From contig NZ_JBNNGK010000007.1 of the NCBI RefSeq assembly GCF_050268245.1, forward strand, positions 1-64,000: 64,000 bases of DNA, in the 5' to 3' direction. The notes beneath the pieces were generated by a model. It was not told where the DNA came from, searched no databases, and saw only the letters and a program-made list of their open reading frames with translations. The stretch is from JBNNGK01 sp050268245. Its GTDB lineage: Bacteria > Pseudomonadota > Gammaproteobacteria > Enterobacterales > Enterobacteriaceae. The position numbers were made by a program, and so were the translations under genes. Positions 37,528-46,156 of the stretch are shown in pieces; position 1 is the stretch's first letter, and the number at the start of each line of letters is the position of its first letter.

Positions 37528-37839
37528 TTATTTGCGCGCCAGCAACAGCCCGAAGACCAATCCGAGCGTGGCGCCGATCCCCACCCCCTGCCACGGTTTT
37601 TCGCGCACGTAATCATCGGTGCGGGAAGCCACTTCTTTGGCTCGCGCATAATAGGTTTCAGAGGTACCGTTCAGGCGCGATTTCACCTCCTCTACTGCCT
37701 GTTCCGCACGGGATTTAATCTCGATATACGCGTGGTCGGCGCGGTCGCCGGAATATTTCAGCACCTCTTCCAGCGTATCCGTCAGCATACGCAGATCATC
37801 ATCCAGGGTAGTTTGATTCTCGTCCCGATTTGTCGCCAT
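37528..37839 (-). CDS. elaB: ElaB/YqjD/DUF883 family ribosome-associated membrane protein
   Basis: 103 residues (E. coli ElaB 101). An acidic, helical N-terminal part (DDDLRMLTDTLEEVL) is followed by a C-terminal anchor segment GVGIGATLGLVFGLLLARK. EKPWQG is conserved with ElaB. In E. coli ElaB is a tail-anchored inner-membrane protein of stationary phase and stress; the family can bind ribosomes. In E. coli elaB is the direct neighbour of menF; here the glucan synthase gene separates them. Confidence 0.9.
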   Translation of the reverse strand: MATNRDENQTTLDDDLRMLTDTLEEVLKYSGDRADHAYIEIKSRAEQAVEEVKSRLNGTSETYYARAKEVASRTDDYVREKPWQGVGIGATLGLVFGLLLARK

Positions 37840-37937
37840 CTCGCGTTCTCCTTATTAAAGGCCATCACCGAATGGTAACTATAGACAACAACCGCACGCC
37901 ATTGCCATCAGAATTAAGGTTAAAAAACCCCTTCTGC

Positions 37938-38435
37938 TTAGGCATCCCCACCGCTTTGTCGGGCGGGCACGGTTGACGTGCTTCGACCTCCGCGCGACGC
38001 TAGCCACAATCCGCTATTTTTCATTGCGTAACCGAACAGCAGCCCCACTAGCAACGAAAGCGTCACCAATCGCCAGTCTCCCTCAGCGGCAAAAGTGGCG
38101 CAAGCACCGATAAAGGTGCCAGGCACAAAGCCCAGCCATTGCTGCCGCGCCTGGATACACATCAAAAATGCCACGACGCCGGTGAGCAGATATCCTAGCA
38201 AACTCCAGGCCGGTTCCAGCGCACTGCCCAGAATGATAGCCATCGCCCAGAAGATACCGCTGCAGCAGGTCAGCGTACTGATTGCCAGCCCCTTTACCCC
38301 GCCCTGTGGGCAGGCGAAATACGCCGTGCAGCCCAAAAAGCCCGCCCAACTGATCAAGCCTAAACTGACCGCCACCCAGCCCCAAATGCCGGAAAGTATG
38401 CCGGTGGTGATGGCTATGGCAAAAATAACGTTCAT
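37938..38435 (-). CDS. ycdZ: DUF1097 inner-membrane protein YcdZ
   Basis: 165 residues with about five hydrophobic segments. It is very similar to E. coli YcdZ, including the start MN..AITTGILSGIWGWVAVSLG and the conserved CTAYFACPQGG and SFVPGTFIGACATFA-like stretch. It is a small integral membrane protein of unknown function. It lies 98 bp upstream of elaB on the same strand; in E. coli ycdZ lies elsewhere in the chromosome, so this is a different arrangement. Confidence 0.85.
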   Translation of the reverse strand: MNVIFAIAITTGILSGIWGWVAVSLGLISWAGFLGCTAYFACPQGGVKGLAISTLTCCSGIFWAMAIILGSALEPAWSLLGYLLTGVVAFLMCIQARQQWLGFVPGTFIGACATFAAEGDWRLVTLSLLVGLLFGYAMKNSGLWLASRGGRSTSTVPARQSGGDA

Positions 38436-38557
38436 AAAACCGACTCGTAAGAAAAGAAGCCGCGCAGTGTACCCGAAAACTGGGGTTATTTTGTGACCAA
38501 TATCACTAAATGAATGTAATTAGGGAAAGGCTAATTCTGAAAGTTAAAGATTAATCA

Positions 38558-38586
38558 CAAAAAAAACCAGCGTGCAAGCACGCTGG
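38558..38586 (-). terminator. Intrinsic terminator of the MFS gene
   Basis: On the minus strand: 8-bp stem CCAGCGTG / CACGCTGG with a 4-nt loop, followed by TTTTTTTTTG. It lies about 60 nt after the MFS stop at 38648 and blocks readthrough into ycdZ. Confidence 0.9.
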
Positions 38587-38647
38587 AAATGACACACAAC
38601 AACACCAGGGAAATCGTCGGTCGTACATTTACATCAATAATAGATTC

Positions 38648-39892
38648 TTAGCGCGGAAAACCCGCTCGTGTTACCAGTAAGCCCAAAGCTAGGCAAACCA
38701 ACGTACTGACCAGGAATAACAGGTTAACCGCCAGTTGCAAACTTGCCTGGTCGATAACCACACCCAACAGGATAGGTACCCAGTTGGCAATATAGGCAAT
38801 AACATAAAACAACGAAATCAATCTTGCGTGGCTAGATTTCGGTGAAATAACGTTCACCAAGGTTGCGCTACCGACAAAAATAGCCCCGTAGGCATATCCG
38901 GCTATCAGCATGCCAACGCTAGCCAATCCTAAAGAATGAATCTGTATCGCGGCAGCAAACACCACCACCGATAACGCCTGCGCTAAGCAGCCAAACATCA
39001 GCGAATGACGCGCGTTAATTCTGCGGCTCAGTATCTGGCTGATGCCAGCAATCACTAAATAGACCGCAATCACATAGCCATAAATGCCACGGCTGTGCAT
39101 ACCTAATAATTTTTCTGCCACACTCGGGCCAATCGCCAAAATACTCGCAGCCACCGCCCAGCATATAAACAAGGCACCGGCACACAGGAAAAATCGACTT
39201 CCCGTCGCCTGCAATCCCTCCGCTAGCGAGCCCTTTTCTGCCGGTTGCGCTTCACTTGGCGTCGCGTTTACCGGCGTCGCCACCACATCACGCGGCCATT
39301 TGAGCGTCACGCCTAATGCGGCCACCGCAGCCACTGCCATAATAATCATGAACGGCAATGACGTGGTATGAAACCCGGTTTGCAACGCAATGCCGCTGAA
39401 TATCGGCCCCAGCGCCAAGCCCATCGTGAACGACAAGGTGGCAATCAAGGCGGCATTTTTTCCGCCATCTTTTGGCCCGAAACGCACCAATGCAATGTTG
39501 GCCGCCCCGGTTAATGCGCCGGTTCCGATCCCCGCCAGCAGACGCGCCATGAACATCATCCAAAACGAATCCGCCATTGAGAACAACAACGCCCCAGCTA
39601 GCACCACCAGCAATGCCGGTACGATCATGCTACGCAGATCGTTTACCTTGCCGGCCATATTGCCAACACCAAATAGCGAAATCAGCACCCCAGCAGCATA
39701 AGCACCGTAAATCATTGTCAGGCTGACCGAGGTCAGGCCCAACTGATGCTGATAAAGCGGATAAAGCGGCGTCGGCGCACTGCTATTGAGCAATGCCGAC
39801 ATTAACGCCAGGGCTAAAAACAGCAAAATGGCAACATGCGATGTGCCCACATTCGCTTTAGCAGCGTCATCAACCGCCAAACTATCAGACAT
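38648..39892 (-). CDS. MFS transporter
   Basis: 414 residues, 12 predicted membrane segments, with the MFS layout TPLYPLYQHQLGLTSVSLTMIYG and a motif-C-like ARLLAGIGTGALTGAAN. It resembles drug or small-molecule efflux carriers, but the substrate cannot be told. The ATG at 39892 is preceded by GGGAG; an ATG 18 nt upstream would place this site inside the gene. A 24-bp near-perfect palindrome lies 132 bp upstream (40024-40047). It is separated from the DMT gene by 244 bp and probably has its own promoter. Confidence 0.75.
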   Translation of the reverse strand: MSDSLAVDDAAKANVGTSHVAILLFLALALMSALLNSSAPTPLYPLYQHQLGLTSVSLTMIYGAYAAGVLISLFGVGNMAGKVNDLRSMIVPALLVVLAGALLFSMADSFWMMFMARLLAGIGTGALTGAANIALVRFGPKDGGKNAALIATLSFTMGLALGPIFSGIALQTGFHTTSLPFMIIMAVAAVAALGVTLKWPRDVVATPVNATPSEAQPAEKGSLAEGLQATGSRFFLCAGALFICWAVAASILAIGPSVAEKLLGMHSRGIYGYVIAVYLVIAGISQILSRRINARHSLMFGCLAQALSVVVFAAAIQIHSLGLASVGMLIAGYAYGAIFVGSATLVNVISPKSSHARLISLFYVIAYIANWVPILLGVVIDQASLQLAVNLLFLVSTLVCLALGLLVTRAGFPR

Positions 39893-40023
39893 TATTTTCT
39901 CCCAGAACAAATCGGCTCTCAGCCTTAATCAATCCGGATCCTGAAAAACCAAACTCTATCAGGAAACGCATTTATCATACCGTTCTGGAATAACACTCAA
40001 AATAGCCAAGAATGCATCACGGT

Positions 40024-40047
40024 GATTCATTAATGCATTAATGTATC
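40024..40047. promoter_or_regulatory. Palindromic operator candidate upstream of the MFS gene
   Basis: The inner 16 bp, CATTAATGCATTAATG, is a perfect palindrome made of two tandem 8-bp palindromes CATTAATG. The outer flanks GAT...ATC extend it to 24 bp with one mismatched pair. TCACGGTGA lies directly to the left. It is in the gap between the DMT stop and the MFS start, a position suited to repressor control of the efflux carrier. The regulator is not identified. Confidence 0.5.
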
Positions 40048-40136
40048 TGCATTATTACTGGCTTAGCACAATAAGCCTAGAAAACGCATTGGACAAATTA
40101 AGCATAAGATATAAGCAAATGTTATTTCACCTAACG

Positions 40137-41000
40137 TTAAATTGCCTCGGCCTTACGTACTTTCCCCGGCGCGCGTCGCATAATGGCAAAGCCGCCCGAA
40201 AGAATAATTAACGCCATGCCGATAGCCGCGATATACGACAGTTTTTCATTAAACAGCAGAAAACCAAGTAGCGTCGAAAAGATAATCGTACTGTAGGAAA
40301 GAATACTGACAATAACCGGATTACCGCTGCCGTAGGCGCGCGTCATGGCGATTTGCCCTAGGCTACCGAAAATACCGATGGCGCACACATTAAGCAACAT
40401 CACCGCATCCAAGGCGGTAAACCCTGTTGCACCCGCCATTACCAACCCGACCAAGGTTCCTATTAACGAAAAATAGAATACCACGCGCAACTCAGGCTCA
40501 CCGGTTCGAACCAACTTACCGACGTTAAAATACGCCAGCGCAGTCAACAACCCGGATAATAAACCAACCAATGTGGCGCTATAAGCTTCGTGCGGCATAT
40601 CTGGCCGTAATAACACCACAATCCCAACAAATCCCAACAACACAGAAAATAACAATTTGCCGGTTAATTGACCTTTGGCGGTGATAAACGTAATCACTGA
40701 TTGGAAGATAGGACTGGTGTAACCTAGCGTGGTCGCGGTCGCAATGGGCAAATTGATCAACGCGTAAAAACCGCAATACATTGCCGCATTGCCGATGGCG
40801 GCACGTTTCATGTGCAAGCCAACATGACGCGTACGGAAGCCAATATTTTTAATTTTAATCAATACTGCGACAATCAACACGTTAATAAACGAGCGATAAA
40901 AAATAAGTTCGAAGAAACCGACCTTCGACGAGGCCAGTTTTATGCTGGCTCCCATCAGCGCAAAAAACACGCTGGCAACCAACATCCACAAAGCAACCAT
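40137..41000 (-). CDS. EamA/DMT-family transporter
   Basis: 287 residues with ten hydrophobic segments in two EamA-like repeats, typical of the drug/metabolite transporter superfamily (N-terminal LVASVFFALMGASIKLAS; second repeat from GLLSGLLTALAYFNVGKL). It is an inner-membrane carrier with unknown substrate. It lies 193 bp downstream of the cupin gene, with an ERIC-like element between them. Confidence 0.8.
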   Translation of the reverse strand: MVALWMLVASVFFALMGASIKLASSKVGFFELIFYRSFINVLIVAVLIKIKNIGFRTRHVGLHMKRAAIGNAAMYCGFYALINLPIATATTLGYTSPIFQSVITFITAKGQLTGKLLFSVLLGFVGIVVLLRPDMPHEAYSATLVGLLSGLLTALAYFNVGKLVRTGEPELRVVFYFSLIGTLVGLVMAGATGFTALDAVMLLNVCAIGIFGSLGQIAMTRAYGSGNPVIVSILSYSTIIFSTLLGFLLFNEKLSYIAAIGMALIILSGGFAIMRRAPGKVRKAEAI

Positions 41001-41068
41001 AACACCCTCTGATAGCGGCCTGGAAAGACCGCACTCCCTTGAAGCTAAAAAATACTCTGGCGATCTAA

Positions 41069-41185
41069 GCCCTAATTAATTCGAGTGACTTAAGGTGTTC
41101 GGCCTGCTCTCAGACACAGAGAAAAACGCGCTGCACGGAAGCTACGAACATAGCCAACTAAGCGGCAACCTGAAGTATGTCAGGC
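41069..41185. repeat. Divergent ERIC element
   Basis: The left end CCCTAATTAATTCGAGT and right end GCGGCAACCTGAAGTATG resemble the ends of ERIC elements, with eroded internal parts (GCCAAC... before the right end). The length is near the usual 127 bp. It fills most of the gap between the cupin and DMT genes and would be transcribed if these genes form one operon. Confidence 0.55.
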
Positions 41186-41193
41186 ATTTTCAA

Positions 41194-41619
41194 TTATTTG
41201 TTGGCACTCACCGTTAAGGGTTTATTGTCTGCACAAGCAAAAAACACCAGCATTTCTGCGCCTTCCGCACCGGACGTGCCTTGATGCACAATATCTACCG
41301 TGTCGGTAAACGAATCACCTTGCTTAAAGGTTTTATTTTCACCGGTCTTTTCCACGGTCAATGAAACGCTACCTCCGGTCATATATACCGCGCTGATACA
41401 CGGGTGCGTATGCCAGGCCAACACTTTGTTCGGCTCGACCGTCACTTTCAACATGGTAATTTGCGCAGCCCCGGCGGGATAATGTCCATACGGCGTACCT
41501 TCCCATGAGGTTTCCGTTTTCAACAATGTCTCTTTGTTGATCCCTTCACCGTGATCCTCTGCTGCCTGCACGCTGCCGCAAATTGCCATGATGACGGACA
41601 ACACTATAATTTTATGCAT
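41194..41619 (-). CDS. Secreted cupin-domain protein
   Basis: 141 residues. Residues 1-19 form a signal peptide (MHKIIVLSVIMAICGSVQA, cleavage before AEDHG). The single cupin barrel has the first metal motif around His70 and His72 (AWHTHP) and a later His112 (DIVHQG). It is probably a periplasmic metal-binding protein. No enzymatic function can be assigned. It lies 123 bp downstream of the TPP-enzyme gene on the same strand. Confidence 0.75.
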   Translation of the reverse strand: MHKIIVLSVIMAICGSVQAAEDHGEGINKETLLKTETSWEGTPYGHYPAGAAQITMLKVTVEPNKVLAWHTHPCISAVYMTGGSVSLTVEKTGENKTFKQGDSFTDTVDIVHQGTSGAEGAEMLVFFACADNKPLTVSANK

Positions 41620-41742
41620 TTTATTATCACTCCGTGACGGTTGTTCATTAACACCACTGAATAATGTTACACCAAGACACCATTAAATAACCCATCCTGC
41701 CGCAGGCTCGCCACCAGAGTTTCTCTGCGGCAGGTCATCACC

Positions 41743-43590
41743 TTACAGCGTTTTAATACGCTGCTCATATTCTACGATACTCTCAGCATAGTAACGATTA
41801 GGCGCGACATGATTGCCTACCCGCATTTCAATCAGATACGGGCCATCATGTGCTGCCGCTGCCGTCAAGGCGTTATCCAACTCCTCTAATGTTGATGCGC
41901 TGGCCGCCGCGACGCCAAGGCTCTGAGCAAAAGCCCGCCAATCATGGTTTGGCAACACCGTGTAGTCGGCAGAAATCCCGCGATTTTGTAGCGTATCAAT
42001 GTGCATCGCACCGTGCGCACAGTTATTCATCACCACAAAGGTCATTTTTATGCGATAACGCGCCGCCGTCTGAATTTCCATCCCGTGCATCAGCATACAA
42101 CCATCGCCCGTCACCACCAGACAGTCACGGTGTGGCGCAGCGAGCTTGATGCCAATACCAGCACAAATCGCCCAGCCCATCGGTGCCAATGAGCTGGAGG
42201 TGTGATAATCACCACAACCGCTGCTTTGCCAGTGGTGCGCCATGAAAATCCGGTGTGCACCGGAATCGACCACCACATTGGTATCAGCCGCCGTGCGGCG
42301 ACGCAGATGTTTAATGGCATCGCCGGGATACATGTTGGCCTCCCCCAGCGCTTCGCGTGCAGGCAGATCTGACGGTGTTTGTTCCAGCGGCAGTTGACTG
42401 ACGTGCTCCATCCATTGTTCGCGTAATTTATTAACGCAGGCTAAATGTGCGTCGTCATCCGCTACCGCATCCAGTAACCGTTGTAGCGCGCCGGTCAGGT
42501 TGGAGAAAATCTGCACCTCCGGTTGATAATGCGAACTGACTTTATCGAAGTCTTCATCAATCACCACCAGCGTTTTCGTTCCGTGCAGTTTCGGGTTCCA
42601 GTTTAGGCTATCGCGTTGGCTCAGATCGCAGCCCAACACCAATAATACGTCCACCCCATCACCGTTAATGGTTTCCACCGCACGGGTATGCCCGGCAAAA
42701 CCGTACAGCCCCAATGCCAACGGGTGTTTTTCGGGAAACGCGCCTTTACCAGACAGCGTCGTCGCCACCGGTAAACGGTACTTCTCTGCCACTCGCAACA
42801 ACAACTCTGCATCTTGCGGGTTATTGACCCGGCTACCGACCAGACAGGCAATGTTAAGACCGCGCAGTACATAGTCGTCCAACACGCTATCCAGCGCCGC
42901 GTCATCCACCGCGGTTTCACGGCACAACGGCGTGCGTTGCGGTTGCGCCGGTGGCTTATCCTGCAACGGTTTCTTTTGCATATCGACCGGTACGCTAAGG
43001 TAGGCACGGCCTTTACGCTGGCTGTTCAGGCACGACAGGCTGCGACGCAATTCATGCTGCAACGTAAGGGGGTTTTTGACCTCAATCGCGGCTGAAAGCA
43101 ACGGCTTAACGATCGTCAGTTCATCAATACCGCTGTTGCTGCCGTCCTGGAATGCCCCTTGGGCTTCGTGATAGGTCGCAATACCGCCGGCCAGATACAG
43201 CACCGGGATTTTATCGGCCTGTGCCGCCGCCATCGCAGGCAAAAAATTCATGGTGCCGGGGCCGGAGATACCCAGACACACGCCAAATTTCCGACTCGCA
43301 CGCGCATAGCCATCCGCCATGAAACCACAGGCGGTTTCATGCGCGCCGACAATCCCGGCAATAGCAGAGCGTTCTATCGATTTAATCAGGGGATAAACTA
43401 ATTTGCCGGGCACCAGAAAGATATGCTGAATACCACGCGCTTCGAGCGTCTGAATAATCACATCGGCGTTATTTTTATCTGCAACCTTGGCATCGGCAGA
43501 CGCAATAACGCTGACACCGTCCGCCGTCGCTAACGCAACGGAGGGATACATATTCTCTGCCTGAGACTCCATTTTTGAATGTCCAATCAT
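41743..43590 (-). CDS. Thiamine-diphosphate-dependent enzyme (acetolactate synthase-like)
   Basis: 615 residues with the three-domain layout of the acetohydroxyacid synthase/pyruvate oxidase family. The PYR domain has catalytic Glu85 (GAHETACGFMADGYAR), the middle domain starts near 225, and the PP domain has the TPP motif GDGCMLMHG near 495 with NN near 522. The substrate is unknown and no small regulatory subunit lies nearby, so it need not make acetolactate. Start codons at residues 1, 7 and 14 are possible; the first was used. It is divergent from a LysR gene that probably regulates it. Confidence 0.75.
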   Translation of the reverse strand: MIGHSKMESQAENMYPSVALATADGVSVIASADAKVADKNNADVIIQTLEARGIQHIFLVPGKLVYPLIKSIERSAIAGIVGAHETACGFMADGYARASRKFGVCLGISGPGTMNFLPAMAAAQADKIPVLYLAGGIATYHEAQGAFQDGSNSGIDELTIVKPLLSAAIEVKNPLTLQHELRRSLSCLNSQRKGRAYLSVPVDMQKKPLQDKPPAQPQRTPLCRETAVDDAALDSVLDDYVLRGLNIACLVGSRVNNPQDAELLLRVAEKYRLPVATTLSGKGAFPEKHPLALGLYGFAGHTRAVETINGDGVDVLLVLGCDLSQRDSLNWNPKLHGTKTLVVIDEDFDKVSSHYQPEVQIFSNLTGALQRLLDAVADDDAHLACVNKLREQWMEHVSQLPLEQTPSDLPAREALGEANMYPGDAIKHLRRRTAADTNVVVDSGAHRIFMAHHWQSSGCGDYHTSSSLAPMGWAICAGIGIKLAAPHRDCLVVTGDGCMLMHGMEIQTAARYRIKMTFVVMNNCAHGAMHIDTLQNRGISADYTVLPNHDWRAFAQSLGVAAASASTLEELDNALTAAAAHDGPYLIEMRVGNHVAPNRYYAESIVEYEQRIKTL

Positions 43591-43719
43591 GATAGGAAGT
43601 GCGAGCGAATCCCATCAGGCGGTAACGCCCGCAGAGACCGGCTCTTATGAAATGTGTGCCCACTCACAACAAGGCGTGGATTAGCATAAGGATTGATAAG
43701 TAAAAATAAAGATGCAAAA

Positions 43720-43738
43720 TTGCGTCACAATGATGCAA
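43720..43738. promoter_or_regulatory. LysR-type operator candidate
   Basis: TTGCGTCACAATGATGCAA has the interrupted dyad TTGC-N11-GCAA, the T-N11-A form bound by LysR-type regulators. It lies midway in the 277-bp divergent region between the TPP-enzyme and LysR genes. A second AT-rich dyad, ATTATG-AAA-CATAAT, lies about 10 bp to the right. Confidence 0.5.
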
Positions 43739-43867
43739 TTATTCATATTATGAAACATAATAAATAATTATGATACGGGTGCCTCATTTTAGCGTAAATC
43801 AGGCGCCTAGCGGTAGGTTTTCTCTACCGCTCACACCTGTAAACGGCTACCACAAAGGAAACCGCAA

Positions 43868-44740
43868 ATGAACTGGGATGATGCACGCTTCTTCCTGGCT
43901 GTAGCTCGCTGCGGCACTCTTCGTAAAGCCGCTCAAGAGCTTCATGTCGATCAAGCCACGGTTGGGCGGCGCCTTGCCGCCTTTGAAGAGGTGTTGGGTT
44001 CAAAATTATTTATTCGCACGCCGAAAGCGTTTTCTCTCAGCCCCTTGGGCGAGGAGATGCTGGCCGACGTGATAAACATGGAGAACGCGGTACAGGCTAT
44101 CGGTCGCAAAGCCACCAGCGGCGACGAGAGTCTCTGCGGTAATGTCCGTATCGCCACCACCGACACCATGGCCGAAACTTTCGTCATCCCCGCGTTACGA
44201 AAATTGCGTGACCAGTATCCACTGATTACCGTTACCCTACTGACGGCGGTAAATATTTCTGATATCTCCTATCGCGGTGCCGATCTGGCCATTCGTGGCG
44301 CTCGCCCTGATTCCGATGAGTTGATCATCAAACGGTTGGCAACCATCGAAATGGGGTTATACGCCACGCAGGAATACCTCGATAAACACGGTGAGCCCGT
44401 CAAAGGCGAACATTTACGCGGGCATGATTTGCTGATGTTCCCGCGCGAACTGGTGCCACGCCACTGGCAAAGTTTTTGTGGCGAAACGCTGAACAATCCC
44501 AACGTGGTACTGCAATGCAACTCACAGCTGTTGTTACGCTCGGCGACCCGTAACGGGCTGGGTATTGGCCTGCTATCTTCATTTCTTGCGGATAACGATC
44601 CAGATTTAGTGCGCATCTTCCCCGATCGGCAAGATTGGGTGGATATTTGGCTGGTATTACACCCGGATCTACAGCGCGCCGCGCGGGTACGTGCGGTGGT
44701 CACGGCATTAGAAGAAGCGTTCAAAACCTACCCGGAATGA
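43868..44740 (+). CDS. LysR-family transcriptional regulator
   Basis: 290 residues. The N-terminal winged helix-turn-helix is at residues 1-60 (DDARFFLAVARCGTLRKAAQELHVDQATVGRRL), followed by an effector-binding domain of two lobes from about residue 90. The recognition helix has DQATVGRRLAAFE, typical of the subgroup with VGRR rather than VSRQ. It is divergent from the TPP-enzyme gene and most likely controls it. The effector is unknown. Confidence 0.85.
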   Translation: MNWDDARFFLAVARCGTLRKAAQELHVDQATVGRRLAAFEEVLGSKLFIRTPKAFSLSPLGEEMLADVINMENAVQAIGRKATSGDESLCGNVRIATTDTMAETFVIPALRKLRDQYPLITVTLLTAVNISDISYRGADLAIRGARPDSDELIIKRLATIEMGLYATQEYLDKHGEPVKGEHLRGHDLLMFPRELVPRHWQSFCGETLNNPNVVLQCNSQLLLRSATRNGLGIGLLSSFLADNDPDLVRIFPDRQDWVDIWLVLHPDLQRAARVRAVVTALEEAFKTYPE

Positions 44741-44791
44741 TGGTGGCAAAATACTCTGTCATGTCGGTCAACCACAACGGTGTACTGGCTC

Positions 44792-44895
44792 GGGTCGAAC
44801 ATGTTCGCCCCCTACGATTGGCACCGTGCCCACATTAATGCTCTTCTGACAACAGCGCATCCACTCACCGCGTAGGGGCGTGGCACGCCGCGCCC
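44792..44895. repeat. REP doublet 1 in the LysR-nuoN gap
   Basis: Left stem-loop GGGTCGAA-CATG-TTCGCCCC (one mismatched pair) ends in CTAC. After 56 nt comes GTAG and the right stem-loop GGGCGTGG-CACG-CCGCGCCC (one T-G wobble pair). Two inverted stem-loops with facing CTAC/GTAG ends are the hallmark of REP doublets (BIME/REPIN). Confidence 0.7.
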
Positions 44896-45334
44896 GGTTG
44901 CTTGATGCCAAATACTGAATACTGGCCGGCCACGACGGTTAAGTGACAAGCTAACAATTCCAATTACCTGGCGACATTGGCTTTAAACCATCGCGAATCT
45001 GCTCCGGTTCGGGGGGTTGACCTTGAGCGCATCATGGGCTGCCGAGCAAAGCAGCGGCGTCAGGGGCAATCGGCCATGGATGGCCGATTGAGGCGAGACT
45101 GGCAGGGACGCCAGTCGTAGGCGCCCCGTCCGACGACGATGACGCAGCGAGGGAACCGGCGAAGCCGGCAGACCATGTTAAGCCGGGCGCGGGTGTCGGG
45201 GCCGCGCCTACGGCCCTGACAATGGCCTAATTCAGAGGAAGAAAAGGAAGTTCGGTGCTGATAAGGCCATTAAAGGAAGCCAGCGTTACACAATACTCTT
45301 TTATACCGTTCAACCTTAACGCTGTGCTCAACTC

Positions 45335-45426
45335 GGGTCGAACATGTTCGCCCCCTACGATTGGCACCGTGCCCACATTAATGCTCTTCTGACAACAGCG
45401 CATCCGCTCACCGCGTAGGGGCGTGG
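45335..45426. repeat. REP doublet 2, right arm truncated
   Basis: Same left stem-loop, CTAC, 56-nt spacer and GTAG as doublet 1, with one base change in the spacer. The right stem-loop stops after GGGCGTGG, where copy B of the 683-bp unit begins. The truncation marks the joint of the duplication. Confidence 0.7.
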
Positions 45427-45474
45427 TTACAAAATAATCTGTCATGTCGGTCAACCATAACGGTGTACTGGCTC

Positions 45475-45578
45475 GGGTCGAACATGTTCACCCCCTACGA
45501 TTGGCACCGTGCCCACATTAATGTTCTTCTAACAACAGCGCATCCGCTCACCGCGTAGGGGCGTGGCACGCCGCGCCC
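45475..45578. repeat. REP doublet 3 in the LysR-nuoN gap
   Basis: The same pair as doublet 1, shifted by 683 bp. It differs by one base in the left stem flank (TTCACCCC for TTCGCCCC) and three in the spacer; the right stem-loop is identical. Confidence 0.7.
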
Positions 45579-46096
45579 GGTTGCTTGATGCCAAATACTG
45601 AATACTGGCCGGCCACGACGGTTAAGTGACAAGCTAACAATTCCAATTACCTGGCGACATTGGCTTTAAACCATCGCGAATCTGCTCCGGTTCGGGGGGT
45701 TGACCTTGAGCGCATCATGGGCTGCCGAGCAAAGCAGCGGCGTCAGGGGCAATCGGCCAGGGATGGCCGATTGAGGCGAGATTGGCAGGGAAGCCAGTCG
45801 TAGGCGCCCCGTCCGACGACGATGACGCAGCGAGGGAACCGGCGAAGCCGGCAGACCATGTTAAGCCGGGCGCGGGTGTCGGGGCCGCGCCTACGGCCCT
45901 GACAATGGCCTAATGCAGAGGAAGAAAAGGAAGCTCGGTGCTGATAGGGCAATTAAAGTAAGCCAGCGTTACACAATACTCTTTTATACCGTTCAACCTT
46001 AACGGTGAACCTAGCGCGGGTCGAACAGGTTTGGCACCGTGATCGAACTAACACTCATTTGGCAACATCGTCCCAAAACTGCCACTGACGCTGGAC

Positions 46097-46131
46097 AAAA
46101 AAAATGCCGACCGGTAAAACCGATCGGCATT
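46097..46131 (-). terminator. Intrinsic terminator of the nuo operon
   Basis: On the minus strand, AATGCCGATCGG pairs with CCGGTCGGCATT around a short T-rich loop and is followed by TTTTTTTT. It lies about 25 nt after the nuoN stop and is the strongest terminator in the window. Confidence 0.93.
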
Positions 46132-46156
46132 CTCATTGCTGACTTGCCGTGTTTGA

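Larger units (their letters stand above)
44747..46004. repeat. Large tandem duplication, period 683 bp
   Basis: Copy A (44747-45321) and copy B (45430-46004) match base for base at a constant offset of 683 with no gaps; I count 14 differences in 575 positions. The spacer 45322-45429 is itself a partial third copy of the unit's first 100 bp, and a remnant follows at about 46018-46040. No coding sequence is recognised. The unit contains REP-like doublets (listed separately) and further hairpins: CGGCCA / TGGCCG, ACTGGC / GCCAGT, CCGGC / GCCGG, and GGCGCGG / CCGCGCC followed by TAC. It fills the gap between convergent LysR and nuoN. Confidence 0.85.

Noticed and set aside
45743..45952. 69-residue frame within copy B of the 683-bp unit
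   Set aside because: Broken in copy A by the few differences between copies, and it overlaps several hairpins; not a gene.
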